64,000 nt of DNA from Fidelibacterota bacterium (GTDB lineage Bacteria; Fidelibacterota; UBA8477; JABMPR01), in NCBI GenBank assembly GCA_018650445.1, contig JABIFX010000084.1, forward strand, positions 1-64,000, given 5' to 3'. Position numbers and translations under genes: made by a program. Under the pieces are notes generated by a model. It was given only the letters and a program-made list of their open reading frames with translations. It ran no database searches and was not told the DNA's origin. Below, piece by piece: positions 18,108 to 28,141 of the stretch (its first letter is position 1; each line of letters opens with the position of its first letter).

Positions 18108-18289
18108 CCCAAGATATAATTGTTTCTTGCCCCTTCATCAAGAACTAACATGACTATTTTTGTCATCTTACAGATTCAATAGCGTGTGGAAATCTGAATG
18201 TGTATCACAAGCCATAAGTGAGGATATGAATTATTTAGTTCATATCAGGTGAATTCTATACCTATTTTAGCACCAGGATACTAAATCAG

Positions 18290-20533
18290 ATGAAAGAAAA
18301 GATGTCAGAATCCAAAGCAGAAATTTCCACCTCCCAGCACAACTACCAATTTGATGTTGAAGGCATGAGTTGTGCGGCCTGTGTATCCAATGTTGAATCA
18401 GCTATTAAGAAATTGCCTGGTGTCCAGGAAGTTTCGGTTAATCTTGCCACCGAATCAGCCACTGTGACTTCTCAAGAGTCCATTCCCATAAAGAAGTTCA
18501 CCAAAGCAGTATCAAAAATGGGGTATAAATTGGAACCCCAGGGCTCATCCTCTCTTGTTCATCGGCAGCAACGCACTATTGCAACCTGGAAACGACTGCT
18601 CCTTATACAAGCCATCTTTGGAATTCCATTACTGATCTATGCCATGCTGGAAATGATGCTGGATGTGCGCTTGCTTTCAGATCAATTAAATATTCTGGTG
18701 CAGTTGGTGTTGGCCACCATCCTCGTGATCAGCGGATTTGGATATTATCAACGCGGATTCAAGCATTTACTTCTGCGTGTACCCAATATGGATTCGCTGG
18801 TCGCCCTGGGAACGGGTTCGGCGTACACTTATTCATTGATTTCTGTGCTTAATATTCAATTGGGATGGGGGCTGAGTGGTTTTGAAACCCTCTATTTTGA
18901 AGCGGCAGGGACCATTCTGCTATTTATTACCTTCGGGAAATGGCTGGAATCCATGGCCAGAGGAAAAACAACTGAAGCTCTGACAGGACTCATGGAGCAG
19001 ATGCCGACCGAAGCTGAGGTAAAAAGGGAGGGCACCTGGATTACGCTTGCGCTCAGTGAAATAAAAAGTGGAGATGTAATCAGAGTCAATCCCCATTCAA
19101 AGATACCCGTTGATGGGATTGTCATCGAGGGTTCCAGCAATGTGGATGAATCAGCAATCAGCGGTGAATCACTCCCTGTTGAAAAGCTCAGAGGGAGTCA
19201 AGTGATTGGCGCTAGTTTGAATCTGCAGAGCGGTATGATTATCCAAGCTGAAAAAGTTGGACGTGATTCAATGTTCGGACAAATAATTGATCTGGTGGAA
19301 AAAGCCCAGATGCGCAAGCCCAAGATTCAAAAATTGGTTGATAAAATCGCCTCCATATTTGTCCCGGTTGTATTGAGTCTGGCTGTCCTCAGTGGCATCA
19401 CCTGGTTCGCCCTGGGATTCGGGTTGACCTTTGCCATCAATGTTATGATTTCCGTCTTGATTATTGCCTGTCCCTGTGCTCTGGGACTGGCCACACCTAC
19501 CGCCCTTGTGGTTGGAAGTGGAATTGCCGCGAAAGGCGGTATCCTGATCAAATCAGCTGATGCATTCCAATTGTTGAGCAAAGTAGATATGATGGTATTT
19601 GATAAAACAGGCACCATCACCGAATCAAAGCCTCAGCTGATCGCAAATTATCCCGAGGATGATGTGAACTATCTGGCTATTGCCATGGGGCTTGAGCAAT
19701 TCAGTCAACATCCCCTGGCTCAGACCCTTATGGACTATGGAACTGCGAAATCCATTCAAATTATTGACATGTCAGATGTAAAAGAGGAAGCGGGTCGAGG
19801 GCTGGAAGGACTGAATAATGGTTCCCTGTATCGTGTTCGCAAAATTGACTCAGCTGATATTCTCCCTCTAGACTTTTCGGATACTTTAAAACAATATGAT
19901 GCAAAGGGATATATAGTTTCAGGTGTCTTTTCAGGGGACTCAATCATAGGGTTGATGGCTTTTTCAGATACCATTAAGCCGGAAAGTTCAGCAGTTATTA
20001 AAGCTCTTACCAAAAAAGGTGTCCAGACTTTCCTCCTTACTGGAGATAAAGAAGAAGCTGCCAGTCATGTTGCCCGGGAAATCGGAATCGAAAAGTATAG
20101 ATCAGAAGTCCTTCCGGCTGAAAAACATGACCACATAAATACTCTGAAAGCTGGGGCAAAGATTGTTGGGATGCTAGGCGATGGTATCAATGACGCACCT
20201 GCACTGGTTGCAGCTGATATTGGTCTATCCTTTGGTGGGGGAACCGATATTGCAGTAAACGCCGCAGATATCATTTTTATGAACAACTCTTTGAATAATC
20301 TTGTGTTTGGACACCGAATCGCCCAGGCGACCATTTCAAAAATTCACCAGAACCTGTTCTGGGCTTTCATATACAATCTGGCGGGGATCCCAATTGCCAT
20401 GGGTCTCCTCTACCCCTTTACGGGGACACTTCTCAATCCCATGTTCGCTGGAATGGCCATGGCCTTCTCATCAGTGTCCGTGGTAACCAATACATTGCTG
20501 CTACGAAGCAAAAAGTATTTCCGAGAGATATAA
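18290..20533 (+). CDS. copA: Copper-exporting P1B-type ATPase CopA
   Basis: A 747-residue P-type ATPase that pumps Cu(I) out of the cytoplasm. It has one N-terminal HMA domain with MSCAACV (Cys28, Cys31), eight hydrophobic helices, the actuator motif SGES, the transmembrane metal site CPC (394-396), the phosphorylation motif DKTGT (Asp438), and the hinge GDGINDAP. The CPC motif together with the HMA sequence is typical of Cu(I)/Ag(I) pumps. Two ATGs four codons apart could serve as start; neither has a strong Shine-Dalgarno. It is transcribed alone and ends at a strong terminator. It complements the CusCBA system that clears the periplasm. Confidence 0.96.
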   Translation: MKEKMSESKAEISTSQHNYQFDVEGMSCAACVSNVESAIKKLPGVQEVSVNLATESATVTSQESIPIKKFTKAVSKMGYKLEPQGSSSLVHRQQRTIATWKRLLLIQAIFGIPLLIYAMLEMMLDVRLLSDQLNILVQLVLATILVISGFGYYQRGFKHLLLRVPNMDSLVALGTGSAYTYSLISVLNIQLGWGLSGFETLYFEAAGTILLFITFGKWLESMARGKTTEALTGLMEQMPTEAEVKREGTWITLALSEIKSGDVIRVNPHSKIPVDGIVIEGSSNVDESAISGESLPVEKLRGSQVIGASLNLQSGMIIQAEKVGRDSMFGQIIDLVEKAQMRKPKIQKLVDKIASIFVPVVLSLAVLSGITWFALGFGLTFAINVMISVLIIACPCALGLATPTALVVGSGIAAKGGILIKSADAFQLLSKVDMMVFDKTGTITESKPQLIANYPEDDVNYLAIAMGLEQFSQHPLAQTLMDYGTAKSIQIIDMSDVKEEAGRGLEGLNNGSLYRVRKIDSADILPLDFSDTLKQYDAKGYIVSGVFSGDSIIGLMAFSDTIKPESSAVIKALTKKGVQTFLLTGDKEEAASHVAREIGIEKYRSEVLPAEKHDHINTLKAGAKIVGMLGDGINDAPALVAADIGLSFGGGTDIAVNAADIIFMNNSLNNLVFGHRIAQATISKIHQNLFWAFIYNLAGIPIAMGLLYPFTGTLLNPMFAGMAMAFSSVSVVTNTLLLRSKKYFREI

Positions 20534-20559
20534 AAAAAGGGTCCATTCGGACCCTTTTT
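20532..20559. terminator. Bidirectional terminator between copA and the DUF3467 gene
   Basis: An A-tract, the stem AAAAAGGGTCC with GGACCCTTTTT (20534-20544 and 20549-20559) and a four-base loop form a textbook intrinsic terminator that works on both strands between the convergent genes. Confidence 0.9.
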
Positions 20560-20579
20560 AAAGTATTACTAGTCCAGGA

Positions 20580-20897
20580 CTAGTTGGGCATGTTCCCTGT
20601 TTTTGGGGGCATTCCTGGAAAAGCCATGGGATCAGGCATTCGAATCTCACCATGTTCAGTTTCATATTTTGTAATGTTCTGCTCCAAGGCGCGCAGTAAC
20701 GCTTTGGTATGACTTGGAGTCATAATAATGCGTGACTGAACATTGGCCTTTGGGGAACCTGGCATGACTCGGACAAAATCCATAACAAACTCAGCAGCGG
20801 AATGGGTAATGATAGCTAGGTTGGCATATTCTCCATCAGCTACTTTTTCATTCACTTGAATTTGAATCTGTTGTGCTGGCTTGTTCTTGGCTTCCAT
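20580..20897 (-). CDS. DUF3467 domain protein
   Basis: A 105-residue cytoplasmic protein matching DUF3467 throughout: the conserved G-E-Y-A-N-L-A-I-I-T-H-S segment near residue 25, E-F-V-x-D-F near 35, and the S-R-I-I-M-T-P-x-H-x-K-x-L-L block near 57-70. The proline- and methionine-rich C-terminus is variable in the family. No function is established. It follows the zinc-ribbon gene by 30 nt on the same strand and probably shares its transcript. Confidence 0.88.
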   Translation of the reverse strand: MEAKNKPAQQIQIQVNEKVADGEYANLAIITHSAAEFVMDFVRVMPGSPKANVQSRIIMTPSHTKALLRALEQNITKYETEHGEIRMPDPMAFPGMPPKTGNMPN

Positions 20898-20927
20898 AAA
20901 CGATCCTTCCCAGTGTGAGGCTCTGGC

Positions 20928-21269
20928 TTATGACTGCCAGGGCTTGTTTCTGGAAAGATTGGGATTGTCTTCGCCCCATTCTTCCTCAGTATGATCAGGG
21001 TCTTTATCCCAATCAATCTCAGCTGCCTGAGTATCAGGTAAATCTTGATCATCAAAACCGGATTCTTCAAATCTTAGGTACTCATCACCGTAAACCGATT
21101 CATCAAAAAAATCGATATCCTGGACGATTTCTGAGACCATCAGGAATTCTAGAAAATCCATGTATTTTTTATTTTTTAGATTTGTCGCGCAGTGTGGACA
21201 GATGAGAGATTTAGCTAATTTCTCTTCTGAAAGTTCCTCGCCACAATTCGGGCATACAATATCTTCCAT
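20928..21269 (-). CDS. Small zinc-ribbon protein
   Basis: A 113-residue protein with an N-terminal zinc ribbon (CPNC at 6-9, CPHC at 24-27) followed by a helix and a long strongly acidic C-terminal region. I chose the ATG at 21269 because GGGTGAGGGT precedes it and the zinc ribbon then begins at residue 6; the longer frame to 21350 adds 27 residues without features. Function unknown; proteins of this layout often act as nucleic-acid or protein-binding adaptors, but that is inference. Confidence 0.72.
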   Translation of the reverse strand: MEDIVCPNCGEELSEEKLAKSLICPHCATNLKNKKYMDFLEFLMVSEIVQDIDFFDESVYGDEYLRFEESGFDDQDLPDTQAAEIDWDKDPDHTEEEWGEDNPNLSRNKPWQS

Positions 21270-21436
21270 TATACCCTCACCCTTAATAATATGGTTAATT
21301 GTCTGTTCATAAAAGCGCGCAAATGTAGTCGGCCACATAGGGGGTGCCAAGAGGTTTTTAAAAGGGCTAAATTTCCTAGGATAATCATAGTTAGACGATA
21401 TATTGCAACAATCGAAGCAATATTTGAAGGGTAAAA

Positions 21437-21832
21437 ATGGCAGTTAAAAAGTACAACAAAACCACACTAAAGAAGTTCAGAGAACTACTTATGGGTGAGC
21501 GCAATCGTATCGCTGAGGATCTTGATTACCAGAAAAGCGAACTCAACAAAACGATTACTGAAGGCGCCGGTGAATTATCTTCTGCCACTTATCACATGGC
21601 TGATGTTGGGACTGACATGGCTGAAAGAGAAAAGACCAGCTTGTTCGCCCATCGCCAGGCCAAGTACTTAAGTGATGTTGATGAAGCTCTCGTTCGTGTC
21701 GATGAAGAGACCTACGGGGTGTGTATCATTTGTGGGGATTTGATCGAAGAAGGTCGTTTAATGGCTGCTCCAATCGCTAAGTATCATGTTTCCTGCAAAG
21801 AGACTCAGAATCAACGCAACCACAATCAGTAA
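21437..21832 (+). CDS. DksA/TraR-family zinc-finger protein
   Basis: A 131-residue protein of the DksA/TraR family, which binds the RNA polymerase secondary channel or acts as a general regulator. It has an N-terminal coiled-coil hairpin (about 8-90) and a C-terminal zinc finger. The finger residues are Cys96, Cys99, His117 and Cys120, so the third ligand is His where most DksA proteins have Cys. AAGGG lies about 5 nt before the ATG. It stands alone between opposite-strand genes. Confidence 0.9.
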   Translation: MAVKKYNKTTLKKFRELLMGERNRIAEDLDYQKSELNKTITEGAGELSSATYHMADVGTDMAEREKTSLFAHRQAKYLSDVDEALVRVDEETYGVCIICGDLIEEGRLMAAPIAKYHVSCKETQNQRNHNQ

Positions 21833-21849
21833 GTGCGCTAAATCACTCC

Positions 21850-22338
21850 CTACTCCATCTCTAACAGAGCAATAAGATTTAAAATATTTTTTTCGTAGAA
21901 GCCACTCTCGCTCTGAGAGTAGATGACATTTAAGTCTGACCTCTCATCACCAAACCCAATTTTCAGAGAAACATCCAGTTGCTTGATCAATTCGATGAGA
22001 CGATCACCAGGTGCCGGCTCCAACTGAAGCAAGATATCTGGATTAAAGGCCACAATGTTATTTTGGATACCAATCCGATCCTCTAATCGTGGATCATAAT
22101 TCATATTAAAATATTGATGTTGAATGTTGAGCGACTGTTCCTCGCTGGCATCTGGTACCAATAGCAAGTAGTCGAACTTTTCAGGTAGATTGTACATGCG
22201 CTGGAGTGCATATCGAGCAATTCTGAGCCAGGTTACTTCCTGGGGATAAATAATTGCAATTCGCTGAATATTCTGAAATCTATCCTGAAAACTATACGGG
22301 ATTTCTGCTGGTGCTGGTTTTGATTTAAATAGTCTCAT
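21850..22338 (-). CDS. Hypothetical protein, resembling part of a GT9-like fold
   Basis: A 162-residue cytoplasmic protein without signal peptide or membrane helix. The alternating pattern (R-I-A-I-I-Y-P near 31, Y-L-L-L-V-P near 57, F-N-P-D-I-L-L-Q-L near 98, and S-L-K-I-G-F-G near 125) recalls a Rossmann-like half of a family 9 glycosyltransferase, similar to DUF6913 proteins of Bacteroidota. It is much shorter than a complete GT9 enzyme. I cannot assign a function. Confidence 0.6.
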   Translation of the reverse strand: MRLFKSKPAPAEIPYSFQDRFQNIQRIAIIYPQEVTWLRIARYALQRMYNLPEKFDYLLLVPDASEEQSLNIQHQYFNMNYDPRLEDRIGIQNNIVAFNPDILLQLEPAPGDRLIELIKQLDVSLKIGFGDERSDLNVIYSQSESGFYEKNILNLIALLEME

Positions 22339-22435
22339 GAGGTCAATGATTTAACTGAAATCCCCTTCAGAATCAATGGCCTATTTTTTAATTACAGTCC
22401 CTCACTGAAAAATCATTGCTTCGTCTTGAAGAAAA

Positions 22436-24574
22436 ATGAATTTATGCACCATGTTTCGAATCCTCCTTTTTACTCTGCTAATGAGTTCTCTGCTTTCAGG
22501 TCAGAGTTATCATTGGCCCATTCGGGCTTCAAGAAGTTTATCTGCTACCTTTTCAGAATATCGATCGGGTCACCTTCATGCGGGTATCGATATCAAAACC
22601 TGGGGAGAAATGGAAGTCCCCTGTTTGGCTATTGGAGATGGATACATTGAGCACATAGCAATTGGGTATAATGGCTATGGCAAGGGGGTATGGCTGAGAC
22701 TAAATGATGGAAATGTAGCTGTTTATGGACACCTCGAGCAATTTAATCCTGTCATTGAATCCTTGATCCGCGCTGAGCAATTTCAGCGTGACAGATATTC
22801 AATGCGTCTTGAATTCGCTCCCTATGAGCATCCGGTCAAGGCTGGTGCGGTCATCGGCTATAGCGGCACATCTGGAACTGAGCACCCTCACTTACATTTT
22901 GAAATAAGGGACAGCTTGCGACAAGTCCACAATCCCCAGCTATTTTATCCGGGTATTAAGGATGTGATAGCGCCCATCTTTGATGAAATCCTACTGATTC
23001 CCATGGGTATGGACAGTCAGATAAATGGTAGCCGTTTCCCAGTTGTTTTTGACATGCAGGCTGAAGTTAAAACCGTTTCCACCACGGGACCTTTTCAAGT
23101 CGCCATAAACACCCATGATCGCGCCAATGGCACGTACAATAAATACAACATTTATAGTGCCCGGGTTGCGGTAAATGACTCCTTGGTGTTTGCGAGAGAA
23201 TTTGATCACGTCGCCAGGCGGCTGACCGATGATGTGGATAAGGTATATCCAGGCATTAAGGGCAAACGAGGCTGGCGATTCATGTCCATGTTTAATAATA
23301 ATTTGAACGAAGCAGCCCCATTTGCACCTGAAACTTTGAGTGGGGAAATTTCTCCGGCGGGTCTATCCCATTTGCATGTCGAAGTGAGTGATCTGGTTGG
23401 AAATCAAGTGGTGAAGGGTCTCATCTTCCATGAAACAGCCCCTGCAAGCTGGGATCTAAAACTTGAGGGTGAAAAATATATCATCACGCGTCATTTCCCT
23501 GACAAAGGTTATGAAAACATTCAATTCTACACTGGCAATAATTTATACATCCCCGTTGCTGAGACGCTCTACCGCATGAACTCCACTACCTGGGTGTTGG
23601 GGGAGAAAAATTTTAGCTCTGGGGTCAGAGCTCTGGGGTCTGCAGGTAGCAAAATAAAATGGATCATCCCTCCACAAAATCAGGGAATCTGGGACCTGAC
23701 TCCTAGTTGGAGAAGGAAGGGTAATGGCTTTGTGCTTAAGATTGAGAGCAGTGATCCGCTTGTCTTCCCTATAGCCTATTCTCTTACTGGCAATCAACTG
23801 CTATTTTCAGGCGAATTGATTCAAACAAGTCCCACGACGGTGGAGTCAGATATTATTCCTCTCAACCGTGGTGCTCAAGCCGAAATCGTTAATTTACTTA
23901 TCGGGAAGATGATGCTTACCTCTCTCCCGCTAGACCCCATGCACCTTCTGGCTGAAGGGCAGAGTAATAGGTTGAATCTTGAGATGATTGATGTCGAATT
24001 ATCAGTGGAAAATTCCGGTAGCTCTGAACTTTATGTGAAAATTGATACTGTCTTGGGATTAATAGATAAGCAACCACTCATTGGTATATCTGTGGATGTT
24101 TTGAGCACTCCTCAAAGCAACTTTTCTGGGCAACTACGATTTAAAAACAATAGGCAGGGTTCTAACTTAGCCATTTTCTCACCAGGCAAGAAGGAAACCT
24201 GGGAACGTCAAATCTCTGCCGACTCGACAAACCAGTTTGAGATGGATATTTTCGAAGGCGGTTCTTTCTTTCTATTCGAGGATAGCGAAGCCCCGACGAT
24301 CGCTCCCCAAAAGTCGTTCTCAAGAGTGCGTCGTGGCGAACGGTTAGTATTTACCATTAAAGACAATACGGGAATAGTCTCCTACCCCAGAAATGGTATT
24401 AGAGCAACATTGGATGGTTCGCTCTTTTTTCCGGATTATAATCCGCTCAGACATGAGTTGTCCTTTCAGATTCCCACCAGATTGGGATCTGGCCAACACA
24501 TTTTTGAATTTTCCATTGGGGATGAATCTGGGAATATGAGTGACTTTAAGCATACCTTCTCTGTGAAGTCCTGA
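22436..24574 (+). CDS. M23-family peptidase with C-terminal beta-domains
   Basis: A 712-residue exported protein with a signal peptide (cut near residue 22). Residues about 25-175 are a LytM/M23 metallopeptidase domain with zinc ligands His48 and Asp52 (HAGID) and His154 (HLHFE), plus catalytic His99 and His152. These enzymes cut peptide cross-links in peptidoglycan. The remaining 530 residues are beta-rich extracytoplasmic domains that may position the enzyme or bind the wall; the last (about 620-710) ends with an Ig-like strand pattern. It overlaps nothing and is followed after 1 nt by the rhomboid gene. Confidence 0.9.
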   Translation: MNLCTMFRILLFTLLMSSLLSGQSYHWPIRASRSLSATFSEYRSGHLHAGIDIKTWGEMEVPCLAIGDGYIEHIAIGYNGYGKGVWLRLNDGNVAVYGHLEQFNPVIESLIRAEQFQRDRYSMRLEFAPYEHPVKAGAVIGYSGTSGTEHPHLHFEIRDSLRQVHNPQLFYPGIKDVIAPIFDEILLIPMGMDSQINGSRFPVVFDMQAEVKTVSTTGPFQVAINTHDRANGTYNKYNIYSARVAVNDSLVFAREFDHVARRLTDDVDKVYPGIKGKRGWRFMSMFNNNLNEAAPFAPETLSGEISPAGLSHLHVEVSDLVGNQVVKGLIFHETAPASWDLKLEGEKYIITRHFPDKGYENIQFYTGNNLYIPVAETLYRMNSTTWVLGEKNFSSGVRALGSAGSKIKWIIPPQNQGIWDLTPSWRRKGNGFVLKIESSDPLVFPIAYSLTGNQLLFSGELIQTSPTTVESDIIPLNRGAQAEIVNLLIGKMMLTSLPLDPMHLLAEGQSNRLNLEMIDVELSVENSGSSELYVKIDTVLGLIDKQPLIGISVDVLSTPQSNFSGQLRFKNNRQGSNLAIFSPGKKETWERQISADSTNQFEMDIFEGGSFFLFEDSEAPTIAPQKSFSRVRRGERLVFTIKDNTGIVSYPRNGIRATLDGSLFFPDYNPLRHELSFQIPTRLGSGQHIFEFSIGDESGNMSDFKHTFSVKS

Positions 24575-24575
24575 T

Positions 24576-25214
24576 ATGTTTATTCCCATCTCGGATACAA
24601 ATCCAGCCTTACGTAAACCTTACATCACCTATGGTCTTATCATTGCCAACTTCGCATTCTACCTCCTCAGTTATGTCTTTAGCTTTGAGTGGTTTGTTTT
24701 CTCCAAGGATTTGTTTCTGGCTCATCCAATTCAAGCCTTCCCCAGCCTCATCACTCATCAGTTTCTCCATGGGAGTTGGAGCCACCTGATTTTCAACATG
24801 CTCTTCCTTTACATCTTTGGTGACAATATGGAGGGTTCACTGGGTCGGAGATTTTTCCTGCTCTTTTATCTAAGTTGTGGGGCTGGTGCAGCCTTATTTG
24901 AAGTTTACTTTGATCCCTACTTTGGTGCTGATAGTCCAGGTCTGCTCATTGGAGCATCTGGCTCTATTTCCGGGGTACTGGCCAGCTATGCTCTACGATA
25001 TCCCAAGGCTAAAATCCTAACATGGACCCTATTTGTACTCTTCTTGAAAATTCGGGCAGCCTGGTTCATCGGTATCTGGATTGCTACACAATTTTTATTC
25101 GAAATACTGACACCTCAGGGTACAACCGCTTATATTGCACACATCGGCGGATTTGTTATTGGCCTGGTTATTTACAGCATATACCACAAATATCGACTAA
25201 GCGGGAACTCATAA
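24576..25214 (+). CDS. Rhomboid-family intramembrane serine protease
   Basis: A 212-residue polytopic membrane protein with six predicted helices. The catalytic pair is visible: Ser128 in the GASGSISG motif and His189 in HIGG; Asn74 and the upstream HGSWSHL motif fit the oxyanion region. It is the short bacterial form without extra domains. It lies 1 nt after the M23 peptidase gene, and its stop overlaps the cdd start (TAATG), so it belongs to this operon. Confidence 0.93.
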   Translation: MFIPISDTNPALRKPYITYGLIIANFAFYLLSYVFSFEWFVFSKDLFLAHPIQAFPSLITHQFLHGSWSHLIFNMLFLYIFGDNMEGSLGRRFFLLFYLSCGAGAALFEVYFDPYFGADSPGLLIGASGSISGVLASYALRYPKAKILTWTLFVLFLKIRAAWFIGIWIATQFLFEILTPQGTTAYIAHIGGFVIGLVIYSIYHKYRLSGNS

Positions 25215-25600
25215 TGCAAAGCAAACTTATAAAAGTCGCCCAGGACGCTCGCAGAAAAGCCTATGCGCCTTATTCAAAATTTTATGTAGGGGCAGCGCTA
25301 GAAACCTCAAATGGGAAGATATATCCAGGATGCAACGTGGAAAATGCCAGCTACAGCCTGACAATTTGCGCTGAGCGCACCGCATTGTTTTCCGCCTTCG
25401 CTGCAGGTGAAAAAGATTTTACCCATCTGGTGGTCGCTACTGAAAATGGGGTCAGCCCCTGCGGCGCCTGTCGCCAGGTCATATGGGAATTATGTGGGGA
25501 AATTCCGATCACACTGGTCAATGAAACGGGAGTCTGTACAGAAACAAGCTCCTCCGAATTATTGCCCCAGGCTTTCGGTCAACAGGATCTAGGTTCGTAG
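25214..25600 (+). CDS. cdd: Cytidine deaminase
   Basis: A 128-residue enzyme that deaminates cytidine and deoxycytidine to uridine in pyrimidine salvage. The motifs are complete: CNVENASYSLTICAERTA (zinc ligand Cys and catalytic Glu) and PCGACRQ (two more zinc Cys). The chosen ATG overlaps the rhomboid stop by 1 nt and gives the normal family length. A longer frame extending back into the rhomboid gene is spurious. It begins the nucleotide-salvage run. Confidence 0.95.
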   Translation: MQSKLIKVAQDARRKAYAPYSKFYVGAALETSNGKIYPGCNVENASYSLTICAERTALFSAFAAGEKDFTHLVVATENGVSPCGACRQVIWELCGEIPITLVNETGVCTETSSSELLPQAFGQQDLGS

Positions 25601-25639
25601 GACCTGATTCAATTTAAATATTCAGGAGATGATTAGGTT

Positions 25640-26203
25640 ATGGAGCATTTGACGCCCCATCACAGCGGTTGGATTGAAGTAATTACAGGATCCATGTTTA
25701 GTGGTAAAACGGAAGAACTCATCAGAAGACTAAGACGGGCTCAGATTGCTCGTCAACATGTGGCTATCTTCAAGCCTGATATTGACAATCGCTTTAGCGA
25801 GGATCATATTGTTTCTCACAGCCAGCAACAATTAGAATCTACCAAAGTAAAGTCTGCTAAAGATATCTTACCACTGGCAAAACACGTTCAGGTTGTTGGT
25901 ATCGATGAGGCTCAATTCTTTGACGATGAAATTGTGGAAGTTTGCCGAATCCTGGCCAAACAGAAAAAACGTGTGATCGTGGCTGGTCTGGAAAAAGATT
26001 ATATGGCCAAAGCATTTGGACCCATGCCCGAACTTATTATCGATGCAGAATACGTGACCAAGAATCTGGCAATATGTGTCATTTGCGGCAACCCCGCCGG
26101 GTTCACCCAACGATTAAGCAACACGGGTGACCAAATTCTAGTGGGTGAAGCTGAAGCTTATGAGGCAAGATGTCGTAACTGTTATGAACAACCAAAGGAA
26201 TAG
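25640..26203 (+). CDS. tdk: Thymidine kinase
   Basis: A 187-residue type II thymidine kinase that phosphorylates thymidine to dTMP. It has a P-loop (GSMFSGKT, near residue 15-22), the Walker B/catalytic region IDEAQFF (near 92), the lasso domain, and a zinc site from CVIC and CRNC pairs near 140 and 178. It lies 40 nt after cdd and 3 nt before the nucleoside transporter gene, consistent with a salvage operon. Confidence 0.95.
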   Translation: MEHLTPHHSGWIEVITGSMFSGKTEELIRRLRRAQIARQHVAIFKPDIDNRFSEDHIVSHSQQQLESTKVKSAKDILPLAKHVQVVGIDEAQFFDDEIVEVCRILAKQKKRVIVAGLEKDYMAKAFGPMPELIIDAEYVTKNLAICVICGNPAGFTQRLSNTGDQILVGEAEAYEARCRNCYEQPKE

Positions 26204-26206
26204 ACC

Positions 26207-27424
26207 ATGCAAAGACTTATTGGATTTCTGGGCATTGCAGCCATTCTGGGTATCGCCTACCTCATGTCAAACAATCGCAAGGCCATTAATTATCGCATAG
26301 TTTACTGGGGCTTGGGTCTCCAAATCACCTTTGCCATCTTCATTCTGGCGACACCTATAGGCAAACCAGTCTTCATGTTTTTAGATAAAGCCATCAATAA
26401 ACTACTTTCATTTTCAGATGAGGGTGCGGAATTCCTCTTTGGAGCTCTGGCTATCAGTCCTGGCCAAGAGAACAGTTTGGGATTCTTTTTTGCATTCCAG
26501 ATTCTCCCCACCATTATTTTCTTCTCTGCTTTCATGGCAATTCTCTACCACATAGGTCTCATGCAGTTCGTCGTCAAACACATTGCCAGGGCTATGCAGA
26601 AAACTATGGGAACCAGCGGTTCTGAAACGCTTTCTGCCTCTGGTAATATTTTTGTAGGTCAAACCGAAGCCCCGCTCTTGATCCGCCCATTCATTAAAAC
26701 TATGACTAAAAGTGAACTTACGGCTGTCATGACGGGTGGCTTTGCCACGATGGCCGGTGGAGTATTAGCGATCTATGCCAAATGGCTCACAGATATCCCA
26801 AATATAGCAGGACATCTCATGGCTGCTTCAGTGATGAGTGCACCTGCTGCCCTGGTTCTGGCGAAAATCATCTATCCTGAGGTTGAAGATTCTCCTACTG
26901 CCGGTGGTAAAATGGTTAAAATGAAGAAAGTAGAAGGCAATGTAATGGAGTCGATTGCCAATGGTACCTCCGACGGTATGAGGCTTGCAGCCAATGTTGG
27001 TGCTATGCTCATAGCTATTTTCGCCCTTGTTGCAGCTGCAAATTTCGCACTCGGCATGTTTGGTCTTAGCATTGAGCAAATTTTGGGTTGGGTTTTCGCT
27101 CCACTGGCATTTCTTATGGGTGTCCCCTATGCAGATATTTTTTCGGTGGGACAATTGATGGGCGAAAAAATAGTGTTAACCGAACTAATTGCTTATGGGC
27201 ATCTCCAGGAAATGACTGGTCAACTGAGTGAAAAATCCATGATCATCAGTTCATATGCATTATGTGGTTTTGCTAATTTTGCCTCAATTGGCATCCAAAT
27301 TGGTGGCATAGGGTCTTTAGCTCCAGAACGGCGTGGAGATCTTTCTAAGCTAGCAGGGAAAGCTCTGATCGGTGGCGCTTTGGCTTCCTGGTTGACTGCT
27401 ACAATTGCAGGAATAATGATTTAG
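26207..27424 (+). CDS. CNT-family (NupC-like) nucleoside transporter
   Basis: A 405-residue polytopic membrane protein of the concentrative nucleoside transporter family, which imports nucleosides with H+ or Na+. The GQTEAPLLIRPF motif (near residue 150) and the following TGGFATMAGG block are family signatures, as is the C-terminal SYALCGFANFASIGIQIGG segment. Directly after tdk, it would supply substrates to Cdd and Tdk. Confidence 0.94.
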   Translation: MQRLIGFLGIAAILGIAYLMSNNRKAINYRIVYWGLGLQITFAIFILATPIGKPVFMFLDKAINKLLSFSDEGAEFLFGALAISPGQENSLGFFFAFQILPTIIFFSAFMAILYHIGLMQFVVKHIARAMQKTMGTSGSETLSASGNIFVGQTEAPLLIRPFIKTMTKSELTAVMTGGFATMAGGVLAIYAKWLTDIPNIAGHLMAASVMSAPAALVLAKIIYPEVEDSPTAGGKMVKMKKVEGNVMESIANGTSDGMRLAANVGAMLIAIFALVAAANFALGMFGLSIEQILGWVFAPLAFLMGVPYADIFSVGQLMGEKIVLTELIAYGHLQEMTGQLSEKSMIISSYALCGFANFASIGIQIGGIGSLAPERRGDLSKLAGKALIGGALASWLTATIAGIMI

Positions 27425-27497
27425 GCGATTCTTTTGCCGATGAGGCGTTTCAGGCACAAAATTTGTTAGAGTTTATATAAACGGAGAAAAAACTAAC

Positions 27498-28139
27498 ATG
27501 CGCATCATTATTTTAGGCCCCCCCGGAGCGGGCAAGGGAACCCAGGCTAAACTCATTGTAAAAGATTTTCAGATCCAACAGCTCTCCACTGGTGACTTGC
27601 TACGCGAAAACCGTCAACGGAATACCCCATTAGGTCAAGCCGCCCAGAGTTTTATGGATGGTGGCAATCTGGTACCTGATGACGTCATTCTGGGCATGGT
27701 TGCAGATGAATTTCGAAAACCTGAGCTCAAACCTGGTTATATCCTGGATGGTTTTCCTCGAACCTGTCCGCAGGCCAAAGGTCTGGATCAACTCTTAGAG
27801 GACCGAGGACTGGCTCTGGATCACGTACTCGTCCTGGAAGTTCCTGATTCTGAATTGGTGCGTCGTCTTACTGCCAGAAGATCTTGCTCAGAGTGTGGTC
27901 ATATTTATAACATGGTATTTAATCCTCCCGCTGCGGAAGGAGTTTGTGATCATGATGGCAGCCCCTTGATTCATCGTTCAGATGATACCGAGGAAACTGT
28001 GGTTAACAGACTTGAAGTCTACAAAAAACAGACAAAACCTCTCATAGATCACTATCAACCTCAAGGTGTTGTGAGACATATTGATGGCACCGGAGATATG
28101 CAGGATATTTACCAACGTATCCTGACCGTATTGAAGTAG
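27498..28139 (+). CDS. adk: Adenylate kinase
   Basis: A 213-residue enzyme that converts ATP and AMP to two ADP. The P-loop is GPPGAGKGTQ (7-16), the AMP-binding segment has LSTGDLLRE, DGFPRT is at about 85-90, and the LID domain (about 125-165) is of the long form. CSEC and a later C-D-H-D pattern suggest a zinc-binding LID. It follows the transporter gene by 73 nt and precedes coaE by 2 nt. Confidence 0.96.
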   Translation: MRIIILGPPGAGKGTQAKLIVKDFQIQQLSTGDLLRENRQRNTPLGQAAQSFMDGGNLVPDDVILGMVADEFRKPELKPGYILDGFPRTCPQAKGLDQLLEDRGLALDHVLVLEVPDSELVRRLTARRSCSECGHIYNMVFNPPAAEGVCDHDGSPLIHRSDDTEETVVNRLEVYKKQTKPLIDHYQPQGVVRHIDGTGDMQDIYQRILTVLK

Positions 28140-28141
28140 AT

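Noticed and set aside
25022..25213. N-terminal extension of the cytidine deaminase frame into the rhomboid gene
   Set aside because: It is out of frame with a well-conserved rhomboid protease; the ATG at 25214 gives the normal Cdd length and overlaps the upstream stop by one base.
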